Below are positions 1 through 8,600 of a stretch of 11,738 nt of DNA, piece after piece (within the stretch, counting starts at the first letter, position 1; the number at the start of each line of letters is the position of its first letter). Position numbers and translations under genes: made by a program. Location of the stretch: NCBI GenBank assembly GCA_001468855.1, contig LDIV01000001.1, positions 1 through 11,738 on the forward strand. The letters run 5' to 3'. This DNA comes from a candidate division TM6 bacterium UASB124. GTDB taxonomy: Bacteria > Dependentiae > Babeliae > Babeliales > RVW-14. Below the pieces are notes generated by a model, which had not been told where the DNA came from, did not search any database, and saw nothing but the letters and a program-made list of their open reading frames with translations.

Positions 1-50
1 GATCAAAATAATACAGGGCGGTTAACTAACCGCCCTGTATTATTTTGATC
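1..50 (-). terminator. Long perfect hairpin, probable bidirectional terminator
   Basis: The first 24 bases are exactly reverse-complementary to bases 27-50. Allowing a realistic 6-base loop (23-28), the stem is 22 bp with a GC-rich core (ACAGGGCGG at 12-20). It begins 13 bases after the stop codon of the minus-strand gene ending at 64. Read on the minus strand, the GC core is followed by ATTATTTTGATC, a moderately U-rich tail. The flank is equally T-rich on the plus strand, so it could also end a convergent gene left of the window. The hairpin touches the window edge and may be longer. Confidence 0.8.
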
Positions 51-63
51 TTTAAAGTTTTGA

Positions 64-2142
64 TTAACTTTGTTCTAATGTAACCCCTGTTGGCTGATCA
101 AGAATAACATCATTACCAATGCGTATATCACCAACAAAATAGTTATAATTACGCAAAATTAAACGTCCCGTATGTAATTGAATCCCTGAAAGGTTGGTTG
201 TTGCCAATGTAGATTGATCTAATGACAATGCAGCCGATGGATCAGCAAAATGCAGTATATCCGGATTATCATCGCTTGGAGCAAGCGTAAGATACATATC
301 ACGCATTAACCACAATGTTGAATTTAAATAAATGTTCAATGGTTGCGTTGAACGATAATCAAAATTGAGATAAAAGAAATTGCCATCAGCATCTATTGAA
401 AAACTACCAATCATATACACATCATTAAGGATCTCCAAACTGCCAAGATTATAGGTAAAATCACCATCTTGTATCCACTTAACATCCTGCAAAACTATCT
501 TACTGCTATTGTCTAAACATCGAATTTTTTCTGATGAAATTCCCTTAATAGTTATTCCATCCAATAAAAGTTGTGAATTGGAGCCTTGCAGAATAATGGC
601 ACCATTAGGTCCAAGTTCAAGAATATTACCATTACCACGTAAAATCGTATTATCTTGGAACACCCATGGATAATCAAGATACTCATTGCGAGCAATATTA
701 ACTTGAGTCTGATCACCAAAAACCAAACTCGATCCATTTTCAAATTTGATATGTTTAGGCGACAAGTCACGCATATGGATATTTGTTGTCGTTGCTTTAA
801 CATTTTCAGAAATAATAAATATTTGATCATCTGTTTTGGTAAAGCCCAAGAAATTAGTATTGCCGTTAATTTCAACATCATATTCTAATTGCTGCGTATC
901 TGGATTTGTAACCGGATAAATTTGGAAAGGCCGATATGGTGCAACGATAGAATATCGTTGTAAAGCCGATGCAAACTTATAATTATGGAATGTCAGCGGA
1001 TCAGCACGATATGCCCTGATTTCACCTTGTCCGATAATCTCAATGTATTTATGTTCTGGATCTTGAATCAACATTGGTTGAATATTTAATTTATCAATCG
1101 AACCGGCAGGATCATAGGTCAATGAAACACGATCAACAATTAACTTACCACGTGTTGTACCATCTTCACTATCCGTAAACGTCATTATATAGTCTTTGGT
1201 AATAACAGAAGAGTTACCTTCAACGATAACACGTCCGGAAGTAATATTGTAGTCACTTTCCATTTCTATGACGACATCTGAAAGAATCAAAACTGCATCA
1301 GGAGCCAATGTAATTTTCCCCAAAGCTCCCAATCCTTTTATCTGTACACCGGCTAACCGTAATAGTGAGCCTTCAAGAACCAAAATTGATCCACCGTTTG
1401 CTATATCAATTACGTTACCATTACCGTTAATTTGATTCTCACCCAAAAAAGCCCACTTACCATTAAGCGTCACAGCACTATTCATTTGCATATCTTGTGC
1501 ACTCTGCCACAAAATATCCCCATTCCATATCGATATTTTACCACCTAGTGATAAACGACGTTTATTAAAAATTACCTGGCCACTATCATTAATAACCGAA
1601 TCGTCACCAAGCCGCAGATCGTCTTGCAATAATAGTGCTCCCTGATTAAGCGTTATATTGGTATTAAGTGTATTTTGAATCGCAATAGAAAGAATGGTCG
1701 TTTCATCTTGTAGCCCAATATCATTCGTCCCAAAAAATAACGGCTGGCCACGAAGAATATTAGTCCCTGGTAATCCAAAAACCCGAACCCCAGCAAGCCC
1801 ACCGGGATTGGCTATCATGGTACCCTCATTACCATCCGAATCAATTCCCTGTAGCTCTATATCGTTGGAATTAGGATTCAAAGTTGCATCTACATCAGAA
1901 ACCGAATTAAAAAATGTGTAAGCACCGCGACTAAATTTTATATTCTTTCCTTCTATAATGCCATGTCCCTGATTGGCAAGACCACCATTTTCAATCACCC
2001 AATCACCGAGCGTCTTAACTTCTAATTTAGAAGTATCTTTCACACTAATAATTGATTGCTTATTACCAAAATTAATAGGTGTCGCAAAGCAATGACTACC
2101 TATCAACAAAATTATGCTACTTGAAACAAGATTCTTTTTCAT
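64..2142 (-). CDS. Secreted beta-solenoid-like module protein, 692 aa (paralog of the upstream gene)
   Basis: I do not recognise a named family. The N-terminus is a clear Sec signal peptide: MKKN, a hydrophobic run LVSSSIILLIG, and likely cleavage after SHCFA (residue 20). There is no lipobox and no transmembrane segment after it. The mature part is a ladder of short alternating hydrophobic strands with Gly/Asn turns, as in right-handed parallel beta-helices. Two copies of a shared module are visible at residues 229-318 and 492-582. Residues 608-687 share a C-terminal segment with the neighbouring 362-aa protein, including IGNDV-x-(L/I)-D. ATG at 2142 is chosen over an in-frame upstream ATG (2199) because AAGGAG lies 7 bases before it, the signal peptide starts there, and the upstream start would overlap the preceding gene. 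The gap to that gene is 22 bp, so the two are probably cotranscribed. A surface or exported structural role is inferred; no catalytic motif is seen. Confidence 0.85.
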   Translation of the reverse strand: MKKNLVSSSIILLIGSHCFATPINFGNKQSIISVKDTSKLEVKTLGDWVIENGGLANQGHGIIEGKNIKFSRGAYTFFNSVSDVDATLNPNSNDIELQGIDSDGNEGTMIANPGGLAGVRVFGLPGTNILRGQPLFFGTNDIGLQDETTILSIAIQNTLNTNITLNQGALLLQDDLRLGDDSVINDSGQVIFNKRRLSLGGKISIWNGDILWQSAQDMQMNSAVTLNGKWAFLGENQINGNGNVIDIANGGSILVLEGSLLRLAGVQIKGLGALGKITLAPDAVLILSDVVIEMESDYNITSGRVIVEGNSSVITKDYIMTFTDSEDGTTRGKLIVDRVSLTYDPAGSIDKLNIQPMLIQDPEHKYIEIIGQGEIRAYRADPLTFHNYKFASALQRYSIVAPYRPFQIYPVTNPDTQQLEYDVEINGNTNFLGFTKTDDQIFIISENVKATTTNIHMRDLSPKHIKFENGSSLVFGDQTQVNIARNEYLDYPWVFQDNTILRGNGNILELGPNGAIILQGSNSQLLLDGITIKGISSEKIRCLDNSSKIVLQDVKWIQDGDFTYNLGSLEILNDVYMIGSFSIDADGNFFYLNFDYRSTQPLNIYLNSTLWLMRDMYLTLAPSDDNPDILHFADPSAALSLDQSTLATTNLSGIQLHTGRLILRNYNYFVGDIRIGNDVILDQPTGVTLEQS
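397..669 (-). repeat. Shared beta-solenoid module, copy 2 in the 692-aa protein
   Basis: Residues 492-582. It starts PWVFQDNTILRGNGNILEL, continues with alternating I-x-L strands and GITIKGI, then IVLQDVKW, and closes with DGDFTYNLGSLEIL. The order and spacing match copy 1 of the same protein and the copies in the other two solenoid genes. Confidence 0.75.
1189..1458 (-). repeat. Shared beta-solenoid module, copy 1 in the 692-aa protein
   Basis: Residues 229-318. It starts KWAFLGENQINGNGNVIDI, continues with SILVL and GVQIKGLG strands, then LILSDVVIEM, and closes with SDYNITSGRVIVEG. This is the clearest copy and can serve as the reference for the module. Confidence 0.75.
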
Positions 2143-2149
2143 AAACCTA

Positions 2150-2155
2150 CTCCTT
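2150..2155 (-). promoter_or_regulatory. Ribosome binding site fixing the start at 2142
   Basis: AAGGAG on the minus strand, preceded by a run of A, lies 7 bases before ATG 2142. No comparable site precedes the alternative ATG at 2199, so the 19-residue longer form is unlikely. Confidence 0.8.
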
Positions 2156-2164
2156 TTTTTTGCG

Positions 2165-3253
2165 CTATTTCTGATTCTGATAACGAGCCAATGCATCATC
2201 TATCTGTATGCTGGCTCCGGAAAAGACATCTATGGCAACATCATTGCCAATAGTTTTGTCGCCAAATTCAAATGCTTGAGTAGTATCTGATACAACGCCA
2301 ACATCACTTTGCAAGAAAACACGATTATTAAAAATCACATGCCCCTTAAGAAACTGCAATCCAATATCCTGCGGGGTAAATAACGCACAACTATCACAGA
2401 ATAGTCTCGATGAAGGTCCGTCAAAAACAATATGGTTTTTATTTTGATCAAATGGAAAATAAATAAAGCCCATACCCAAATCAAAATACCATGTCGAATC
2501 TGCTTTGATCGTTGAATCCAAATCAGACAAATAATAAAAAAGTATCGGTGATAATTCCGGCCTATATTGAAGTTGATAGAACCCATGCATTTCTACCGTT
2601 CTACGTATTTCAAGCTTGCCATTCCAAAAATAGTAATCACCTGAAAAATAAATTTTTACATTTTCAAGAACAAGTGTTTGGTTGGTGCTTCCTAGAATAT
2701 CAATCGCCGGTATGCCATCAAAATCACGAACTCCTCGTAATGTAATATTGCGTAATGTTACACGAGTTCCAGATGAACCATTAATAAGTAAACGACCACC
2801 TATTAAACCATTTTTAAGCTCTATTTCATGTCCCTGTCCGTCAATAATAGTATTACTTGTAAATTTAAGAGCTTTATTTGCCGGAATAGAAAGATTCCCA
2901 TTCAAGAAGATAGCTTTACCCTGCCCATCAATAACACCACCATTAGGTAAGGTAGCATTAGACGCTAAAGTAAGATCTCCCTCAAGACTTAATTGTCCTG
3001 TAGTATTCAAATTAATGCTACCTGCTACAGGCGACAAAACATTCATGGTTACCGTTGCACCAGCAGGAACCACCATACCACCGTTAAGACACACAAATCC
3101 ACGTGCAAAATCTCCATTAGCAAATGTATATGCAGCTGACTGATATACAAGATTAACCGTACCATCAAGTGATACCGGTTTCATCGTTGGACTATAAAAA
3201 CAAAAAATTAAAGCTGTTACCATTATTCGATTTACAACGTTGTGAGAAAACAT
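2165..3253 (-). CDS. Secreted beta-solenoid-like module protein, 362 aa
   Basis: Unrecognised family, clearly related to the 692-aa protein downstream. The N-terminus has a basic/polar stretch (HNVVNR) then a hydrophobic segment IMVTALIFCFYS, a probable though untidy signal peptide. Residues 85-120 carry strand ladders such as GQLSLEGDLTLASNATLP and a first GxIDGQG turn (106-111). Residues 127-225 are one full copy of the shared module, with a second IDGQG turn. Residues 252-345 match the C-terminal part of its neighbour (ST…, I-x-F-x-G/D-P-S, LQ-x-x-x-G-x-x-I-x-x-N, IGNDV-x-ID). AGGAGG lies 5 bases upstream of ATG 3253, which decides the start over the internal ATG at residue 11. It is the first gene of a two-gene unit, and the next gene starts 22 bp after its stop. 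Surface localisation is inferred from the signal peptide and fold pattern; no enzyme motif is seen. Confidence 0.82.
   Translation of the reverse strand: MFSHNVVNRIMVTALIFCFYSPTMKPVSLDGTVNLVYQSAAYTFANGDFARGFVCLNGGMVVPAGATVTMNVLSPVAGSINLNTTGQLSLEGDLTLASNATLPNGGVIDGQGKAIFLNGNLSIPANKALKFTSNTIIDGQGHEIELKNGLIGGRLLINGSSGTRVTLRNITLRGVRDFDGIPAIDILGSTNQTLVLENVKIYFSGDYYFWNGKLEIRRTVEMHGFYQLQYRPELSPILFYYLSDLDSTIKADSTWYFDLGMGFIYFPFDQNKNHIVFDGPSSRLFCDSCALFTPQDIGLQFLKGHVIFNNRVFLQSDVGVVSDTTQAFEFGDKTIGNDVAIDVFSGASIQIDDALARYQNQK
2579..2875 (-). repeat. Shared beta-solenoid module in the 362-aa protein
   Basis: Residues 127-225. It runs KALKFTSNTIIDGQGHEIEL, then LLI and RVTLRNITLRGV strands, TLVLENVKIYF, and the closing SGDYYFWNGKLEIRR. 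Same element order as the modules in the 692- and 1173-aa proteins, with a slightly longer central loop. Confidence 0.7.
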
Positions 3254-3309
3254 CTCTGCCTCCTTCCCTTCTTTGTTTTAAACATTTTTTGAATAAAAAC
3301 ATACTTGTT

Positions 3310-3338
3310 AAGATAAAGAGCTTTTGTGATATTTGCAA
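3310..3338 (-). promoter_or_regulatory. Candidate sigma70-type promoter for the 362/692-aa gene pair
   Basis: On the minus strand, TTGCAA (3338-3333) is followed after exactly 17 bases by TATCTT (3315-3310). Each box matches the consensus at 4 of 6 positions. It lies between the upstream terminator (3353-3385) and the start codon at 3253, where a promoter is needed. TTAACA just downstream is an alternative -35 box but has a poor partner. Only one sequence is available, so this remains a candidate. Confidence 0.35.
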
Positions 3339-3352
3339 CAAACCAATAAATC

Positions 3353-3385
3353 AAAAAGCCCAGGAAGTTTTAAGGCTTCCTGGGC
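3353..3385 (-). terminator. Rho-independent terminator after the 740-aa outer-membrane gene
   Basis: A perfect 10-bp stem (3358-3367 with 3376-3385; GCCCAGGAAG and its complement) has an 8-base loop. On the minus strand it is followed directly by five T. It begins 19 bases after the stop codon at 3405. It separates two minus-strand transcription units. Confidence 0.92.
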
Positions 3386-3404
3386 ACTATTTGAATGTTC
3401 AGAA

Positions 3405-5627
3405 CTAAAATGAATAATTAACCGAACCAAGAAATTCAAACGTCTTTGGAATATTCATACCGGCAAAAGTATACAGTGCACCAATATTCAAACGTGTATA
3501 TAGATCAAACTGTTGTGAATAATTAAGACCAATACGATGTTCAAGTTCTGAAGAATGGCGCCTCAATAACCCAACGTTGAAACACGTTTCATCCAAGGCA
3601 GTAATATCATCTTTAAGCTTGCCACGGAAGTCATAGAAGATATCCAAGAAACCACGTTTGCTGATAAAGCGTTCAAACATGTTACCAATTCTAAACTTAA
3701 ATTCAGGGCCTTTGGTCATCTTTACATTCGTTATAACATCACCAAATCCCTTACAACAGCTGTCAAAATCACAGAAACCTATAGCAATGTCACGCACATT
3801 CCCTGATGTATTATTCGAACCTAAAATACCGATATCATCTGGCTCTTGCTCATTGTAACCGGCACGATCAACTCTATCTCCAAAAGCCATCACGCCTTCT
3901 AATCTATTGAGCGGAGCTGCCTCGGCTGGATTATCTATCTGTACTTGAGGTCGTGCTACTTTCCTTGGAACTCTACGGTCAACATGTGAACGTAAGCTAA
4001 AAGAGAACTGAGCCATCACATGTGGATTAAGATATTTTTGATAACTAAACAAAACAGAACCAAATGCTTCAATTTCCGGAAAACCGCCATTGCCAAGATC
4101 AGGTGCCCACAGTTTGTATTGTGATGCTTTTTTACCGGTTGGGAATTGAATACGCAAACCGGTTACCAATTTCTCAAAATAAACCGAATTAAATTGCGCG
4201 TTGGCGAATATGGCAATATCACCAAGGCCCATCGCAGATCCACCAAGTTCATTTATACATTTAGAATGTAATAGATCTTTAACAAAGCGAGCAGGATCTA
4301 CACCATAGCGACGAAGGAAAACATTTGGAGACCAACTGGCAATCCCATCAAATCTACTTAATCCAAATGCTCCGTTATTGTAGTTATTATCAGGTCTTGT
4401 TGCATTATCAGAAAGATGCATATCCATTCTCAAACGATGTCTTTTATACAGAACAGGAACTTCAAGACCTATTGCTACATTATTACTAATTATGTAACGG
4501 CTAAAATCGAATGATAAGCCATATTGCTCTGCTCTACCATTAAAGCAAATACGTTCATCTGCTAAATATTTCAGATAATAATCAGCTTCTGTTGGAATAG
4601 CCCCCATACCACCGCCGCCACCACCCGGAGGTGTAAGATCTTCATTGTTGATAAGCTCATTTTCCTTGACTAACTTACTTGCTAATAAAATGTCTTTAAC
4701 GATAATGTTCTTGCAACCAAAGTCTATACTTGTAACATCGGTTTCACTGCTCCCACCATCAGAATCATAGGCATCTGTTGCATATTTATAATTGAACGAA
4801 AGATTGAAAAAATCCTTTTTTGGATAGAACGCAGCATACGTTGGCCATGCTGGAAATTTATAAAGGTCTGCATATTTACCGGCAGCTAAATCATGATCTG
4901 CTTGAGCCCGATGCGCCTGCTTCCATTCTCCCATAAGTTTCGTACGTTCATTACGCTCATATCGTACTGTTTCATTTTTTTGCAAAACTCGATCATGCTC
5001 AAGTTTTTCTATCTTTAGATTCTTCTCAAGCCTACGCGCCTTGCGCATACGGCATCTTTCCTTGCTGCGTTTTTTCTTTTCCTGCTCACCCAACTTACGT
5101 TTTTCTCTACGTTCTTGCTTTTGCTGATCTTTTATACGCATCTCTTCTTTATGCGCTTGCTTACCCTCTTCACTTTTTTTAAACTCATGATTTTTCTTAC
5201 GTTCTTCACGTTTACGACGTTTTTCTTCTTTACGAGCATTTCTAAGCTCATCCTTTTTCTGTTTCTTAGCTTCAATAGCCTTTTCTTCTTGTGCTTTTTC
5301 TTCCTGCTCTTTTAATTCTCTCTCGCGATTCTTATCTTCATTTCTGCGACGTCTTTCTTCCTTGCGAACTCTCTTTTCCGCTTTAAGTTCCTCTTTATTT
5401 TTCTTGTTAGCCTCAACTTGCTGTTCCTTTTTTGCTTTTTTCTCTTGCTGCTTCAATTCTTTTTGATGCTTCTTTTCTTCTTCCCTAAGACGTTTTTCTT
5501 CTTTAAGACGCTCACGTTCAAGCCTCTTTTCTTCCCTGGATTTATTATCCTTGGCACATATCTCAGCCGTTCCAACTCCGCCAAACATAAAGGTTGCTAT
5601 GAGCAACCATATACTTAATCTCTTCAT
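3405..5627 (-). CDS. Putative outer-membrane barrel protein with long charged-helix (ER/K-like) domain, 740 aa
   Basis: Residues 1-25 form a signal peptide (MKRL, hydrophobic SIWLLIATFMFGGVG, cleavage near A21 or A25). Residues 26-235 are almost entirely Lys, Arg, Glu and Gln, without Pro and nearly without Gly, so a continuous helix is expected (single alpha-helix or coiled coil). From about 270 the character changes to alternating aromatic/polar strands. There is a hexaglycine run at 335-340. GLGD (467-470), FPTGKK (495-500) and LGNGG (511-515) recall motifs of large transport-type outer-membrane barrels. The protein ends VNYSF, the C-terminal Phe with alternating hydrophobics expected of a BAM substrate. 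ATG 5627 has AAGGAAGAG upstream and lies 18 bp after the stop of the 1173-aa gene, so the two are very likely cotranscribed. Function is unknown; a tethering, scaffolding or channel role is inference. No POTRA domain or protease motif is seen. Confidence 0.85.
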   Translation of the reverse strand: MKRLSIWLLIATFMFGGVGTAEICAKDNKSREEKRLERERLKEEKRLREEEKKHQKELKQQEKKAKKEQQVEANKKNKEELKAEKRVRKEERRRRNEDKNRERELKEQEEKAQEEKAIEAKKQKKDELRNARKEEKRRKREERKKNHEFKKSEEGKQAHKEEMRIKDQQKQERREKRKLGEQEKKKRSKERCRMRKARRLEKNLKIEKLEHDRVLQKNETVRYERNERTKLMGEWKQAHRAQADHDLAAGKYADLYKFPAWPTYAAFYPKKDFFNLSFNYKYATDAYDSDGGSSETDVTSIDFGCKNIIVKDILLASKLVKENELINNEDLTPPGGGGGGMGAIPTEADYYLKYLADERICFNGRAEQYGLSFDFSRYIISNNVAIGLEVPVLYKRHRLRMDMHLSDNATRPDNNYNNGAFGLSRFDGIASWSPNVFLRRYGVDPARFVKDLLHSKCINELGGSAMGLGDIAIFANAQFNSVYFEKLVTGLRIQFPTGKKASQYKLWAPDLGNGGFPEIEAFGSVLFSYQKYLNPHVMAQFSFSLRSHVDRRVPRKVARPQVQIDNPAEAAPLNRLEGVMAFGDRVDRAGYNEQEPDDIGILGSNNTSGNVRDIAIGFCDFDSCCKGFGDVITNVKMTKGPEFKFRIGNMFERFISKRGFLDIFYDFRGKLKDDITALDETCFNVGLLRRHSSELEHRIGLNYSQQFDLYTRLNIGALYTFAGMNIPKTFEFLGSVNYSF
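4608..4625 (-). other. Hexaglycine hinge in the outer-membrane protein
   Basis: Residues 335-340 are six Gly after Pro-Pro, coded by mixed GGT and GGC codons. The mix argues against simple trinucleotide slippage. It probably forms a flexible loop within the predicted barrel region. Confidence 0.6.
4923..5552 (-). other. Segment encoding the charged continuous-helix domain
   Basis: This stretch encodes residues 26-235 of the 740-aa protein. The minus strand is strongly purine-rich (AAG, AAA, GAA, GAG codons), giving a marked strand asymmetry. On the plus strand this yields false Phe/Leu-rich frames that look like membrane proteins. At 1.5 angstrom per residue the helix would be roughly 30 nm long. 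Confidence 0.75.
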
Positions 5628-5645
5628 AAGCTCTTCCTTTTTTTA

Positions 5646-8600
5646 TTAGGCGTTAACACGTGTTCCATCAGGTTTAATAGTAAAATTCTTTCCGGTTGCC
5701 GTGTTATCACCATGGATATAGCCATCAGCTGTATCATCAGTTATAACATCGTATGTTCCTAATTGAACAATTGCACCATTTATTGTTCTCACATAGTACT
5801 TATCATCTTCACCGAGATAATAGATACTTGCCTTCAACTTGTTATTTCGATTTACAAGATAACGAACCAAGTCAAGAGCTGTTTGATTACTATAACGTTC
5901 AGTTGCTTGAGGGCTTGGACACAAACGACCACCAAATGCACCAGCTCCCAAATAGAACACAGATCCTGGATGCGATTCTCCACTAATCATAGCTTGAATT
6001 GCATTGTATAAGAATGTATATTCACCACCAACCTTACTATTGTTTTTATTAGGACCTATAGCAAAGATCCCATTTTCTCTAAGCGTAAATACACCGATTC
6101 CCATATCAAGCTCTTTAAGCATACTAGGCAACGCGCCTTCAATATTAGAATTAATTTGGAAAATACCATATTCATCAACAAACAACGAACCGCCGTTATT
6201 AAAATGAATTCGTGATGTTACATAATGGAAAGCAAATGTTGCATCAGTAATATTGACCTCGCCACCATCACGAACATCCACTATGAAATCATTAACATCC
6301 TCTGCACAAGCACCATCAACTTTAGCTTCATCAGATCCAATAATTATTTTTGAACCCGATTGATCCAGAGCGATTCTTCCGCGGTTGAAAATACCAATTT
6401 CCCCAATACCAGTCATACGTAATTGGCTATTGGCAGCAACAAGAACCTGTACATCATTAGTAATTTGAAGATAAGAACGAGCACTTACTAACTCTTTTAT
6501 GGCATTAACAGTTTTAATACCCTCAAAATTAATCTCTGTATTTGCTCCAAAGATTACCTTACCTGGACCACTAAATCTAATAAGAGCTTCTCGCGGAATG
6601 GATAACAGTGTATTTGCTGTTATAAACAACGTTTTCTGTACTGCATCATCAGGAAATAAGAACGTTAACTCAGCACCTTCTTCTATATAAATATTATCCA
6701 AACCAATCGTAAGATTATGAGTCAATTTGATAATATTACCTGTCCCACGAACATTTATTTTGTGATTGGATGTTAATACCGTATCTTCACCCAACTCAAT
6801 AACCGTACCTTGCTGAGCGCTGGTTGTATTCCTGATAACAATATTAAACGCAACATCCGGTGACACTTTAAAATTTCTAATTACCGCACGGTCAAACTCA
6901 AGATTACCTACGATTGGTGTTGTTGGTTCATATACTGTTTGAACGTAAGTAGGTTGATCAAAACTTGATGGAAGGTTAAGACCACGTATAGTCTCAAAGC
7001 CAAGTACTTTTATAGTGGCTTCATCTGCAAACTTTTCCTCATTGTCCAAATCAATATTCTTTAAAGATTCTTCACTGCTTAATAACCCTGCTATTGAACG
7101 ACGTTTCTTCTTCTTTGACTTTGAATTTGGCTTAGCTGTATGTTTTTGTTTTGCTTGTGTTGTAGCCACACTGCTTTGTGTATTATTTTGTTGCGCAAGT
7201 TTTTGAGCCTCTTCGAATTCTATTTTTGCTTTTTGTCGTTGCATATGAAGAGCAGTCAACAAAATATGAGATGGCATCAATCGTAATGGCATACGAACAA
7301 AGGATGGGTCTATCTGCTCACCAAATTGTTCAAGTTTATCAAAACGGAAAATTGTCGAATATTGTTTAACAGGATTTGCAAGAAGAGCAAGACGTTGACA
7401 AGATAACAAGCTGTTATCATCAACAGCAAAGGCATTAGTATTATCATTCCAAACAGCTGCATTGAAATCAGCAAAATCAAGTCTGGCCAATCCCTCTGCA
7501 GAGAACACATATATGCCAGGATCACCGGTCAACTTAACATAAGGGAAGCCCTCAGGTAAGTTATATGTCACATCATTAATTATAAAAGAACGTGCCGGTA
7601 TATTTTGAGCTAAATTAAATCGAACATGCAAATCATTATCAGGATAATCACCAAAGCTTATATTACCACCTAACGTCAAACCATCTCTGCGTAAAATGAG
7701 ATCATTATTAATACCCTCTACAAAGAAGTTAATATCTGTCCCTTTGTAGAATGTACTATCAATATCTGCAGCAGCATCACCTGATAATGCAATGGCTGGA
7801 GCAACAACGCCCGGTGCAAATGACATATAATCAAAACCACTAATACCTGCACTTTCCAGTTTCAGTGTATTTTGGCCTAATACAAAAGCTTTTACTGGCA
7901 AGTTATCTGCAGATGTATTTACCAGCGGATTGATATTAAACATACGTCGACAAGTTTCACCACGAATGGTAAAAACATTTACCGCTTGAACTTCAATAGT
8001 AGCAGCTGCTGAATATGTAACGTCTTCATCAAGTTCCCAAATAACATTTTTGTTCACTAAAATCTTGGACTTATTTCGCAGATCCATTGTCACATGGTTA
8101 ATGTTAATCAATGATACGTTACTCAATGTCAACGTAACATCTGGCATAATGATTAATTGTGGAATATAGCCACCGCAGAACTTAATACTTGCTCCGCGAC
8201 CATCAATAGTTGCATTACCAACAACACGAATATATTTACCGGGCGCAACCAAAGTACATTGGCTCAAAACATGGTACCCAGAAATGTCTCCTATGATACC
8301 ACCATCACCTGGAGTTGGGCTAAATCCTGTCACACTGGCATCAACAGATTCTTTGATTGATCCACGATTAATCAATGAAAGATTTCCTGAAGCAAGATCG
8401 GTAACAAGATTTGGGCCATTCCATGATACCCCATCATATAATGGCATTGGAGCATATATCTGCCCCATATAGTTAGGAGAATCAAGATAATCAAGCCACA
8501 AAGTCGTACCGTCAACGGTCAAATTAGCAGCGCCTTTGAAGGTCCAATTTTTTGAACCAAGTTGAAACGTCGTTGGCCCTTCAACATAAAAAGTACCTGT

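Noticed and set aside
2143..2199. Longer start for the 692-aa gene at 2199
   Set aside because: It would bury the signal peptide, overlap the upstream gene and ignore the AAGGAG before 2142.
2682..3143. A 153-aa open frame on the plus strand
   Set aside because: It lies wholly antisense to the 362-aa gene, which has a signal peptide, ribosome binding site and paralogs. The antisense frame is Pro-rich and has no recognisable motif.
5115..5618. Phe/Leu-rich plus-strand frames resembling small membrane proteins
   Set aside because: They are the complement of AAG/GAA-rich codons of the charged-helix domain, so hydrophobicity is a by-product of strand composition.
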